From positions 245,062 through 309,061 of the forward strand of contig CALSRS010000002.1 in the NCBI GenBank assembly GCA_943788815.1: DNA of 64,000 nucleotides, written 5' to 3'. Each line of letters opens with the position of its first letter. The first letter of the stretch is position 1. Shown one piece after another: positions 49,268 through 57,716 of the stretch. This stretch comes from an uncultured Gammaproteobacteria bacterium (GTDB lineage: Bacteria > Pseudomonadota > Gammaproteobacteria > Eutrophobiales > Eutrophobiaceae). The notes under the pieces were generated by a model, which had not been told where the DNA came from, ran no database searches, and saw nothing but the letters and a program-made list of their open reading frames with translations. A program made the position numbers and the translations under genes.

Positions 49268-50098
49268 CTAATGTGTCATTGCATATATAACGTAGTTAAC
49301 ACCAAAACGGTACGCCAATGCCGTCATTGGTTCAGGATAATCAGGGTGGTCTGCGTGTTCCCAGGCATCACCGATATCCATGTTAAAATTTATTGCTACC
49401 ATTAACCTGCCCTCATCGTCATAGATCCCTCGCCAATGTGGCTTCACACCGTCTTTTTCAAATGTATTACCACTCCAGTATGTATACATACCGGGGATCT
49501 GTATCCGATTGTCCAGATCATAAAAAACATGGAGGACTTCATGATTATTATCAATTTCATGAACTGGACGGTTTGGAAAGACTTTTCGCATGGTTGCAAT
49601 AAACCCAGCCCATTCTCGGCTCCCATGAAAATCATCTATCATTAAAAAACCGCCTTTTAACAAGTAATCTCGCAGTCGTTGAACTTCTGTTTCACTGAGC
49701 ACCCATGATCCAACTTCCAACACGTACAACCATGGAAAATCAAACAACTCATCATCTACTAAAGATAATAATTTCCCCTGAGCTGATTTATTAACATTGG
49801 TAAGACGGCCCAAGCCTTGTAAAAAATGATTTTCTGCATCAGGCCAATCAACCCGCCAACTGTCTCTCATTCCATAACCATATCCCTGATACATGGCTGG
49901 CGCAGAATTATAAACTAGCCTAACAAACGTGAATTCTGCATCAGACGCATTACGATCTGTAAATGGATCACCACTGGCGGCTGAGATGATCCCTAAATAC
50001 ACCAAGACTGTAACACTGAACGCACTAAGGATATTTACGGATTTATTCATTCTATTTCTGACGAAAATCGGCGTTAGAAAGACAAGCTGATTGCCCAT
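49268..50098 (-). CDS. DUF4159 family exported protein
   Basis: 276 residues from the first ATG; the ATG at 50050 (MNKSVNILSAF) directly precedes a signal peptide and may be the true start. The mature part shows the DUF4159 pattern: FTFVRLVYNSAP, YGMRDSWRVDWPDAENHF, FDFPWLYVLEVG, LLKGGFLMIDDFHGS, and a late W/H-rich segment. The fold is related to GATase1/ThuA proteins, without a visible nucleophile. First gene of the MoxR locus, two bases before the next. Function unknown for the family. Confidence 0.88.
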   Translation of the reverse strand: MGNQLVFLTPIFVRNRMNKSVNILSAFSVTVLVYLGIISAASGDPFTDRNASDAEFTFVRLVYNSAPAMYQGYGYGMRDSWRVDWPDAENHFLQGLGRLTNVNKSAQGKLLSLVDDELFDFPWLYVLEVGSWVLSETEVQRLRDYLLKGGFLMIDDFHGSREWAGFIATMRKVFPNRPVHEIDNNHEVLHVFYDLDNRIQIPGMYTYWSGNTFEKDGVKPHWRGIYDDEGRLMVAINFNMDIGDAWEHADHPDYPEPMTALAYRFGVNYVIYAMTH

Positions 50099-50122
50099 AT
50101 TGCGACCAGGCTTAAATCTATA

Positions 50123-50151
50123 ATTAGCGAAACGATATGTATTTGTTTCAA
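50123..50151 (-). promoter_or_regulatory. Predicted promoter of the MoxR locus
   Basis: On the minus strand, TTGAAA (50151-50146), 17-base spacer, GCTAAT (50128-50123); the transcript start would be near 50116, just before the first ATG at 50098 or 66 bases before the ATG at 50050. No other good promoter was noticed inside the eight-gene run, and the gaps between its genes are 22 bases or less. Confidence 0.4.
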
Positions 50152-50392
50152 TTTGGTAACCATTATGAAATTATGCTGTTAATTTATGAAAAATAACTTT
50201 TCAAGATAGTATCAAGCATCAGCATAGCGTGATTCTCCTGTTACTATCAATTTCCCTTTTTTTTCCTCAAATTCTCCGGGATTTATCCCTTTAAATCACG
50301 ATTTTAATTACCTTCTTCAATCATTATGGAGATACGAATCAAATCCATGGAAAATAGCGACTACAGCATGCAATCAATACTCATGATTTAAA

Positions 50393-51076
50393 ATGAATAA
50401 ATTGATACTCAAAATATTAATGACTATTTCCCTGTCTGGTAATCATTTTGCCTATCCTCAAGATTTTCCTGGCGATACGATTGAAGGAATACAAGATGAA
50501 CCAAAGGTATTTACTATAGATTCAGGTAGGTCATTCCTCAGGGTTTTTGTTGGTCGGGCAGGATTGTTGTCTGAGATGGGTCATAATCACATTATTACCA
50601 GTAAAAATATTACAGGTAATCTAAGCTATTTATCACCTCCTCTAATATCAACTGCAATCTTTTCAATCCCGGTACAAGCTTTGATCATTGATGATGACTC
50701 GGAGCGCAAAAATGCCGGTGATGAATATAATTCTGTCCCCAGCATTTCAGACAGACAAGGCACAAAAAGTAACATGCTAAGCAACAGCGTCCTGGATGCG
50801 AATAATTATCCGATTATTCAGTTAGACGTAGAGGGCATTAGCATCAATAACAAACTAAATACCTATAATGTGAAAATATCAATTAAAAATCAGACTATAT
50901 TCCAGGCATTACCTGCTTTGGTAAACTTTAATGATAATACTATGGCTATCGATGCTAACTTTGTGCTTGACCATTCTCAGCTTAAGCTCAAACCATTCTC
51001 TATTCTGGCAGGCATGTTAAGGGTTGCTGAGCAACTTAGGTTTGAATTACACGTAGAAGCATTTAATAATTTATAG
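50393..51076 (+). CDS. YceI-like exported protein
   Basis: 227 residues. An N-terminal signal peptide (about 1-22) precedes a YceI-type lipocalin-like beta barrel: VFTIDSGRSFLRVFVGRAG, EMGHNHIITSKNI, a late NYPIIQLDVEG, and NVKISIKNQTI. YceI proteins bind isoprenoid-like lipids in the periplasm; the family is diverse and ligands are rarely known. A charged insertion (about 103-135, DDDSERKNAGDEYN) is longer than usual. Thirteen bases before the YjdF-like gene, so probably cotranscribed. Confidence 0.8.
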   Translation: MNKLILKILMTISLSGNHFAYPQDFPGDTIEGIQDEPKVFTIDSGRSFLRVFVGRAGLLSEMGHNHIITSKNITGNLSYLSPPLISTAIFSIPVQALIIDDDSERKNAGDEYNSVPSISDRQGTKSNMLSNSVLDANNYPIIQLDVEGISINNKLNTYNVKISIKNQTIFQALPALVNFNDNTMAIDANFVLDHSQLKLKPFSILAGMLRVAEQLRFELHVEAFNNL

Positions 51077-51089
51077 AAGAGTCAAAATT

Positions 51090-51782
51090 ATGTTTCAGTT
51101 TCAGATCACCACACAAAAGGTACTCCGGGCAATCACAATCGGGACTAAATCTACTATGATTATAGGCGCCCTCCTTGCCTTCTATCAGGGACGTTTTCTG
51201 ATGGCAACCGAAATTTTAATCATACTCTCAATAACATTCTTACCTCTTGCGCTGGGCAAACAATTTCAACTAAAGATTCCTCATGAATTTGAAATACTCG
51301 CAATTATTTTTGTATATGCATCATTATTTCTTGGAGAGGTACACGACTACTATATCGTCTACTGGTGGTGGGATGTGGTTCTGCATACTGGCTCCGGATT
51401 ATTGCTGGGAATAATCGGCTTCCTGCTGGTTTATGTACTCAATGAAAAAGATGATATTAATCTGGATTTAACAGCAGGATTTATGGGGTTATTTGCCTTT
51501 GTATTTGCCGTAGCTTTGGGGACCGTGTGGGAAATCTTTGAGTTCATCATGGACAGTGTTTTTAGTCTAAACATGCAAAAGCCAATGTTTAATGACCCAT
51601 CCGGACTCACTGATACCATGTGTGACCTGATAGTGGATGCTCTTGGAGCTGGAATCATCTCCGTATTGGGTTATGGCTATTTTCGCACAGTTGAACGTGA
51701 TTCTTTTCTTGAGCAATGGATAGATAAATTTATCCATGAGAATCCTCAGTTGTTTAATCAAACGAAAAATAATCAGAACTAA
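51090..51782 (+). CDS. YjdF-like (DUF2238) integral membrane protein
   Basis: 230 residues with about six transmembrane helices. The conserved intramembrane motifs WWWDVVLHTGSG, GTVWEIFEFIMD and DTMCDLIVDALGAG match the YjdF/DUF2238 family (acidic and His residues in helices). Function unknown. Thirteen bases downstream of the YceI-like gene. A C-terminal cytoplasmic tail of about 30 residues (FLEQWIDKFIHENPQ) follows the last helix. Confidence 0.8.
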   Translation: MFQFQITTQKVLRAITIGTKSTMIIGALLAFYQGRFLMATEILIILSITFLPLALGKQFQLKIPHEFEILAIIFVYASLFLGEVHDYYIVYWWWDVVLHTGSGLLLGIIGFLLVYVLNEKDDINLDLTAGFMGLFAFVFAVALGTVWEIFEFIMDSVFSLNMQKPMFNDPSGLTDTMCDLIVDALGAGIISVLGYGYFRTVERDSFLEQWIDKFIHENPQLFNQTKNNQN

Positions 51783-51809
51783 TCCCTGCATCATTTTAAA
51801 ATAAATCAT

Positions 51810-51842
51810 CATTTTCATTTATAAGAAAATGAAATTTTTCTT
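51810..51842 (+). terminator. Weak AT-rich hairpin after the YceI/YjdF-like unit
   Basis: CATTTTC (51810-51816) pairs with GAAAATG (51825-51831), an 8-base loop between, followed by AAATTTTTCTT. The stem is AT-rich and weak, so termination may be partial and allow read-through into rapA. Confidence 0.35.
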
Positions 51843-51880
51843 ACAGTTTATTACTATGTCGCTTTTTAATTTCAGGAGTA

Positions 51881-54760
51881 ATGTATTTGGATAATGAATT
51901 TATCCCTGGCCAACGCTGGGTTAACCACGCTGAATTGCAATTGGGTTTAGGCACAGTACTGACCATTGAACACAGGACAGTAAGCTTATTATTTACTGCT
52001 ACCGGAGAATCCCGAACGTATTCCCGACTATCAGCACCGTTATCCAGAGTGTCATATAAGCCAGGGGATAAAATCAAGCACCAAAATGGGATTGAAATTG
52101 TAGTTCAACAAATCGACAAAGATGTAGATGGACTATATTGCTATCAGGGCACAGATGAGAACAACGAAAATTTCATTATCAATGAGATTGATATCGACGC
52201 TACTATTGCCCTGAATGGCCCGGCCGAACGATTACTTGCGGGACTTATAGATGATAGCAAGTGGTTTCACCTCCGCCATCTTGCATTAAGTGCCCTGGAT
52301 TTTATTTACCATCAACCTGTATCAACAATAACCGGTTGTCGTGTAGATTTAATTGCACACCAGCTCTATATTGCCAGAGAAGTAAGTAAACGTTACGCTC
52401 CCAGAGTTTTATTGGCCGACGAAGTAGGACTCGGAAAAACTATAGAAGCTGGTCTAATTATTCACCAACAACTCTATGCTGAACAAATTCGGCGTGTACT
52501 GATTGTTGTCCCGGATAATCTATTACATCAGTGGCTGGTGGAAATGCTTCGACGCTTTAATCTAAGATTTAGTCTGTTTGATTCCGAGCGTCATATGGAT
52601 TCCACTGATTCAGAATATGTAGGGAATCCTTTTCAAGAAGAGCAGTTAGTACTTTGCGGACTAAATACCTTAACTCAAAACGAAGCTTTTTATACTGATA
52701 TTCTATCAGCAGGATGGGACATGTTGATTGTAGATGAAGCCCATCACCTTGAGTGGACTCCAGAAAACTCTAGTCAGTCATACTTGGCAATAGAAAATCT
52801 CGCTGCATCAACTCCAGCTGTACTACTGCTCACTGCCACACCAGAACAGCTAGGTAAGGCCGGGCATTTTGCGCGATTAAGAATCCTTGATCCCGATCGA
52901 TATCATGACTTCAACAAGTTCATTGAAGAAGAGAAAAATTATGCGCCAGTCGCAAGCGCTTTAAAATGCCTATTCGAAAAAGAAGGACAAGCAAATGAAA
53001 TTATTAAAAAACTTGAACTAGCATTAAAGGTTGATTTATCAAGGTTCACATCAGAATTGAATGATAAAAAAACCCTGTCAGAGGAACATAGGTACACCTT
53101 GATTAAACACTTGCTTGACTTGCATGGCACCGGCAGGGTGTTGTTCAGAAACACTCGCTCTGGAATATCTGGCTTCCCGGATAGGAAATTATTTGCCTAC
53201 CCTTTAGCCATGCCCGAGGCATATCAGACATTGCAAAGTAAAGATGACGATAATTTACAGACCTTAGCCTCAATAGAACTATGCTATCAGCAGCATAATC
53301 AGCAATCAGATAAACACTGGATCCAGGTTGATCCCCGGGTGAAGTGGCTGGTTGAACAGTATAGGAAGCTCAAGCCTGAAAAAATGTTGGTAATAACCCA
53401 TGATCGACAAACAGTTATAGATTTGGAGGAACATCTCAAGTCTCGACATGGAATATATTCAGCCATGTTTCATGAAATGATGACGATACTGGAACGTGAC
53501 AGGGCTGCAGAATATTTTGCAGATCCCGAATCTGGGACACGCATCATGATCTGCTCAGAAATTGGTAGTGAAGGAAGGAATTTTCAGTTTGCACATCACC
53601 TGGTCCTGTTCGATTTACCCATACTACCCGACCTTCTTGAACAACGTATTGGACGACTTGATCGCATAGGCCAGAAATACACTGTAAAGATTCATGTTCC
53701 ATACATTGAATCTTCAGCACAAGAACATCTATTTAAATGGTACAGGGATGGTCTAAGTGCATTTTCGTCGCCTTGCCAAACAGGACAGAAAATTCTTCAG
53801 GAATTTAAAATTCAGCTTGTTGAAATCCTCCAAAAGAAAAATGACAATGTTGATGATTTTATTTCTGTCACACGTAATAAAAACCAGCAATTGATCAAAG
53901 AACTGGAAAATGGCAGAGACCGTTTATTGGAATTTAATTCATGCCCCCCCCTTGAATCAAATGAGCTGAAATCTCAGGCACTGAATGTAGAAAACGAGAG
54001 CCTACTAGGCACCTTCATGGAATCTGCATTTGACTGTTTTGGTATTGATTCTGAAGAAAATAATGAACACAGTCTTATTTTAAGGCCCAGTGAAGACATG
54101 GTAACCGCCTTTCCTCATTTGCCTGATGATGGAATGACCATTACCTATGAACGTAATACTGCTCTTGTTCATGAGAACTGGGATTACCTCAGTTGGACCC
54201 ACCCTATGGTTACCGGAGCTCTGGACCTCGCACTAAGCTACGAAAAGGGAAATGCAACTGCTGTCAGTTTCAACACAGATATAATCGACCCGGGGACATT
54301 ATTACTCGAATGTAATTTCATTCTTCAAATTAGCGCAGATCAGGATTTTCTTCTTCGTAATCTCATTGCGCCTCAGCTTGTTAGGGTAGTCATCAGTGAA
54401 GATGGCACCCATTACCAGAACCTGGTATCGCATCATGACATAGAGTCAAGCAAATCGTTTATAGACCAGGTAACTATTAGAAAAATTGTTTTGATGAAGC
54501 AGGAATCCATACGTAATATTATAGAAATAGCCAGGGCAGCCGCTTCGGATATTGCGCCAGTCATTATTGAGAAATCCCGTGGAGATACAAGCAGACAGAT
54601 TCAATCTGATTTAAACCGACTGGAGGAACTAGCAAAAATAAATACCAATATACGGCAGATTGAAATTGATTTCTTAAGCACCCAAAGGCGCAAAGTTGAG
54701 TCAGTTTTTGATTCAATCATCCCCAGGCTGGATGCTATCAGGTTACTCATTTCGACATGA
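51881..54760 (+). CDS. rapA: RNA polymerase-associated ATPase RapA (HepA)
   Basis: SWI2/SNF2 ATPase that recycles stalled or post-termination RNA polymerase. 959 residues (E. coli 968). N-terminal Tudor-like domains (about 1-110; FIPGQRWVNHAELQLGLGTV), helicase domain 1 with Walker A ADEVGLGKTIEAG (near residue 185) and DEAH box VDEAHHLEW, helicase domain 2 with SEIGSEGRNFQFAHHL and LEQRIGRLDRIGQ, then RapA-specific C-terminal domains. An AGGAG site sits only 2 bases before the ATG, so the real start may be the TTG two codons on. A C8 tract (53944-53951) lies within the coding sequence. Confidence 0.97.
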   Translation: MYLDNEFIPGQRWVNHAELQLGLGTVLTIEHRTVSLLFTATGESRTYSRLSAPLSRVSYKPGDKIKHQNGIEIVVQQIDKDVDGLYCYQGTDENNENFIINEIDIDATIALNGPAERLLAGLIDDSKWFHLRHLALSALDFIYHQPVSTITGCRVDLIAHQLYIAREVSKRYAPRVLLADEVGLGKTIEAGLIIHQQLYAEQIRRVLIVVPDNLLHQWLVEMLRRFNLRFSLFDSERHMDSTDSEYVGNPFQEEQLVLCGLNTLTQNEAFYTDILSAGWDMLIVDEAHHLEWTPENSSQSYLAIENLAASTPAVLLLTATPEQLGKAGHFARLRILDPDRYHDFNKFIEEEKNYAPVASALKCLFEKEGQANEIIKKLELALKVDLSRFTSELNDKKTLSEEHRYTLIKHLLDLHGTGRVLFRNTRSGISGFPDRKLFAYPLAMPEAYQTLQSKDDDNLQTLASIELCYQQHNQQSDKHWIQVDPRVKWLVEQYRKLKPEKMLVITHDRQTVIDLEEHLKSRHGIYSAMFHEMMTILERDRAAEYFADPESGTRIMICSEIGSEGRNFQFAHHLVLFDLPILPDLLEQRIGRLDRIGQKYTVKIHVPYIESSAQEHLFKWYRDGLSAFSSPCQTGQKILQEFKIQLVEILQKKNDNVDDFISVTRNKNQQLIKELENGRDRLLEFNSCPPLESNELKSQALNVENESLLGTFMESAFDCFGIDSEENNEHSLILRPSEDMVTAFPHLPDDGMTITYERNTALVHENWDYLSWTHPMVTGALDLALSYEKGNATAVSFNTDIIDPGTLLLECNFILQISADQDFLLRNLIAPQLVRVVISEDGTHYQNLVSHHDIESSKSFIDQVTIRKIVLMKQESIRNIIEIARAAASDIAPVIIEKSRGDTSRQIQSDLNRLEELAKINTNIRQIEIDFLSTQRRKVESVFDSIIPRLDAIRLLIST

Positions 54761-54869
54761 ATTCATTAAATAATACTTTAATTTTTATTATGCTTATTAT
54801 TGATTGATATTGTCTTTTTTCATCACAAACTCAGCATATTATTACCACAAAAAAAACACAAAATATTGA

Positions 54870-54898
54870 TTGACAAGGTTTGATTCCGTTGGCATATT
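54870..54898 (+). promoter_or_regulatory. Strong sigma-70 promoter of the PA3496-like gene
   Basis: Consensus TTGACA (54870-54875), 17-base spacer, CATATT (54893-54898). The transcript would start near 54905 and have an 89-base leader containing a hairpin CTCGTA-AAT-TACGAG (54958-54972), ending at a strong GGGAGG ribosome site. Confidence 0.65.
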
Positions 54899-54993
54899 CT
54901 GCTCGCCCCAAGAGTATTTGAGAGGCAAGGGCTAGGTTATTATATCAACAACACCTTCTCGTAAATTACGAGTTAACCCTGAAGGGAGGTTAT

Positions 54994-55194
54994 ATGGCAG
55001 CAAGGCAACATGAAGATGATGATATGGATGATGATATGGATGATGGAAATGACATAGATGGTCTGCTGAATTCCATTGAATCAAATATCAACAAAGACTT
55101 ATTAAAAGATTTAACCGCAAGAAGAAGGATAGAAGACCTTCTTGAAGAACGAAAACTTCGCCAGCAAATAGAAGATTATGACGATTGGGATTAA
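54994..55194 (+). CDS. PA3496-like small acidic protein
   Basis: 66 residues. An acidic N-terminus (HEDDDMDDDMDDGNDID) and a conserved C-terminal part (RRRIEDLLEERKLRQQIEDY) match the small PA3496-type proteins of Pseudomonas and relatives, described there as putative envelope-integrity factors. No signal peptide or membrane segment. Excellent ribosome site (GGGAGG) and a consensus -35 suggest high expression. Own promoter, monocistronic, convergent with the pirin gene. Confidence 0.8.
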   Translation: MAARQHEDDDMDDDMDDGNDIDGLLNSIESNINKDLLKDLTARRRIEDLLEERKLRQQIEDYDDWD

Positions 55195-55233
55195 TCTTTA
55201 GCTACATAACAATATTTCCTGGGCAGAAATTAC

Positions 55234-56121
55234 CTATTTAGGTAAAGGAATAAACTCCACCTCTCCCGGGACTTTTTCAAACTTGCCATCTTTCCAGTCT
55301 GATTTGGCCTTTTCTATGCGCTCACGATTACTGGACACGAAATTCCACCAGATATAACGGTCTGTCATTGTTGCGCCACCAAAGATAACTACCCTTGCAT
55401 TGCAATCAGCAGTAATTTCCAGTTTTTCAGACGGTTTACAAACCACCATTTCAAACTGATTAACTCTATACCCGTTAATATTGACCGGCCCATCGATGAC
55501 GTGAATTCCGCGTTCCTCATAATGATCTGGTACCAACAGTTTTTTCCCCGCGGGTATTTGAGCATCAAGATAAAATAATGGAGAGTGTGTATATACAGGT
55601 GATGTTTCGCCAAATACACTGCCAATAATCACCTTAATATTTATGCCATCAATATCAAGTTCGGGCAATTCTTCTTTATCATAGTGAACAAAATCAGGAG
55701 CGGTTTCTTCGTATTCTTCTGGCAATCCAACCCAGACCTGTAATCCGTGGATGCGCTGTCCCTTTGCACGTGCTTCATCACCGGTACGTTCTGAATGGAC
55801 TATCCCCTTACCTGCGGTCATCCAGTTTACTGCACCCGGAGTGATAGCTTGAACACGACCAAGGCTATCTCGATGGTAAATCTCACCTTCAAATAAATAC
55901 GTAATGGTAGCAAGACCAATATGTGGATGTGGTCTGACATCTATACCCTTCCCAGGTTCGAAATCCACAGGACCCATGTGATCAAAAAATACAAATGGAC
56001 CTACTTTCTTTTGTTTACTATGCGGTATATATCGACGCACCGAAAAACCACCCAGATCTTTTTCAACAGGTTTAATTAATACGTCGATGCCAGTTACTGG
56101 AGACAGCACAATATTATCCAT
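55234..56121 (-). CDS. Pirin family protein
   Basis: Bicupin of the pirin family, 295 residues. The N-terminal cupin carries the metal ligands in VRPHPHIGLATITYLFEGE and HSERTGDE, and KKVGPFVFFDHMGP is the pirin entry motif. Bacterial pirins such as YhhW have quercetinase activity or bind metabolic enzymes; the natural role here cannot be told. Single gene; the 213-base gap upstream (56122-56334) contains no gene. Confidence 0.93.
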   Translation of the reverse strand: MDNIVLSPVTGIDVLIKPVEKDLGGFSVRRYIPHSKQKKVGPFVFFDHMGPVDFEPGKGIDVRPHPHIGLATITYLFEGEIYHRDSLGRVQAITPGAVNWMTAGKGIVHSERTGDEARAKGQRIHGLQVWVGLPEEYEETAPDFVHYDKEELPELDIDGINIKVIIGSVFGETSPVYTHSPLFYLDAQIPAGKKLLVPDHYEERGIHVIDGPVNINGYRVNQFEMVVCKPSEKLEITADCNARVVIFGGATMTDRYIWWNFVSSNRERIEKAKSDWKDGKFEKVPGEVEFIPLPK

Positions 56122-56334
56122 ATATTTAATCCCGTAAAAAATAGTTTATTCACAAAAAGAAACCATCTACCTAATTAGTAGATTTTCTTTTACCAGCCCA
56201 ACTCTGAGATCCTTATAATATATTGCATGCTATGGATACATTATTTTGCTGAATAGCATTTTGACCAGTATGATGTTTAAGGTTTCATACTCACCAGCAA
56301 TATTTTTTTTCATTTTACAAAATATAATTAACAA

Positions 56335-57213
56335 CTATTTTATGAGTTGTTGCATGGAGTCAATACAGGCCTGGTAATATGTACGGCCAAATAAATTAAG
56401 ATGATTTAATTCATGGTACAGACGGTACAATGGGATTCTGTCTTCTTTATATTTGTCCCAGGGCCATACCTCGTTATAAGCGTCTTCACAACGGGGACCA
56501 AATCCACCAAACATTCTCATAATGCCAAGCTCTGCTTCCCTATGACCATAATAACATGCGGGATCAAAGATGATCGGGGCTCCAGGTTCCGCCACTGCCG
56601 CATTACCAGACCACAAGTCACCATGTAATAATACTGCGGGTTCATCTATATCACCTAGCAGATCATCCAATTTTGCTATTAAACGGTCCCCGAGTTTAAA
56701 GATCGGGTCATCTATCGCTAATTTACTAGTGAGCAATTCAAGTTGCCAGCCTATACGCTGATCACGCCAAAATGCTGACCAGTTGTTTGTCCATGTATTT
56801 GGTTGTGGCGTACTTCCTATATAGTTATCCATTTCAAATCCAAACTGATTCTGTCTCGTTGCCAAATGGAGTTGAGCAAGCTGATGACCTAATTTTTCCA
56901 ACCAGTCAGCGGGCGCAGGACATTCAACAAATGCCTCAAGAACGATAAATTGATTGTCATAGGTAACGGGCTTAGGTACACGTATCGCATTTGCGCTGGC
57001 GATTAACTCAAGTCCACAATATTCAGCGGCAAACATCCCTGGATACTGGGCCCCTCCAGGTGGTGTCTTTAGAAAATATTTTCTTCCATCTTCTAGAGTA
57101 ATAAATCGACTATTGTTTATACATCCACCGGAAACACTTCGAAAATCAATAATCTTGGACTTTTCCCCAGTTGCCTGGCCAATTGCCCGCTCGATTTGTT
57201 TTTGTGTGCTCAC
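56335..57213 (-). CDS. Fructosamine kinase family protein
   Basis: Kinase of the aminoglycoside-phosphotransferase-like fold that phosphorylates ketoamines so that glycated proteins or amines can be repaired. Motifs: SGGCINNSRF, FLKTPPGG, LEAFVECP, and the catalytic loop LLHGDLWSGNAAV with following FDPACYYGHREAELG (DxD-type metal site). A GTG at 57213 overlaps the phosphatase stop as GTGA, with AGAGAG upstream; this start is preferred over the ATG at 57240, which would overlap by 31 bases. Paired with a low-molecular-weight phosphatase, as in several proteobacteria. Confidence 0.9.
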   Translation of the reverse strand: MSTQKQIERAIGQATGEKSKIIDFRSVSGGCINNSRFITLEDGRKYFLKTPPGGAQYPGMFAAEYCGLELIASANAIRVPKPVTYDNQFIVLEAFVECPAPADWLEKLGHQLAQLHLATRQNQFGFEMDNYIGSTPQPNTWTNNWSAFWRDQRIGWQLELLTSKLAIDDPIFKLGDRLIAKLDDLLGDIDEPAVLLHGDLWSGNAAVAEPGAPIIFDPACYYGHREAELGIMRMFGGFGPRCEDAYNEVWPWDKYKEDRIPLYRLYHELNHLNLFGRTYYQACIDSMQQLIK

Positions 57214-57716
57214 AACTCTCTTTGTTTGATTTCCAGGCAATAGTCCAGCATGGGTTGACAGGCAGATTCGATCATATCCAACACCTTCTCAAAGCCCGCC
57301 CCTCCGCCATAATAGGGATCCGGGACAGCTTGGGTGGTATCAGCAGATAGACCTGGTTCAAGAAAATGCCCAAGTAACTTTATGTGTTTGCTCTCTAAAC
57401 TAGTTAACGTTGTTAGGTAGTTGTAATTATCATGATCCATAGCAACGATAAGATCGAATACTTCGATATCACTTTTTCTGACCTGCCTTGCCCTGGATTC
57501 CAGTTTGTATCCCCGGCGACTGGCGGCTTCCCTCATTCGTTGATCAGGTAGATCACCTGAGTGATAGCCCAAGGTCCCGGCTGATTCAATATAAACCTGA
57601 TTTTCATTACCACTGCTTTCTACAAACGCCCTGAATACACCTTCAGCAGCAGGAGAACGGCAGATATTTCCCATGCAAACAAAGAGAACCTTAATTTGTT
57701 CCCGTTTTTCTCTCAT
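57210..57716 (-). CDS. Low-molecular-weight protein-tyrosine phosphatase
   Basis: 168 residues. The phosphate loop CX5R is FVCMGNICRSPAAEG (Cys14, Arg20), and the general acid is in VPDPYYGG. An eukaryote-like LMW-PTP rather than the Wzb type, fitting its partner, the fructosamine kinase gene it overlaps: together they could remove phosphate from the ketoamine phosphate or related products (inference). Its ATG directly follows the stop of the quinone-reductase gene. Confidence 0.94.
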   Translation of the reverse strand: MREKREQIKVLFVCMGNICRSPAAEGVFRAFVESSGNENQVYIESAGTLGYHSGDLPDQRMREAASRRGYKLESRARQVRKSDIEVFDLIVAMDHDNYNYLTTLTSLESKHIKLLGHFLEPGLSADTTQAVPDPYYGGGAGFEKVLDMIESACQPMLDYCLEIKQREL

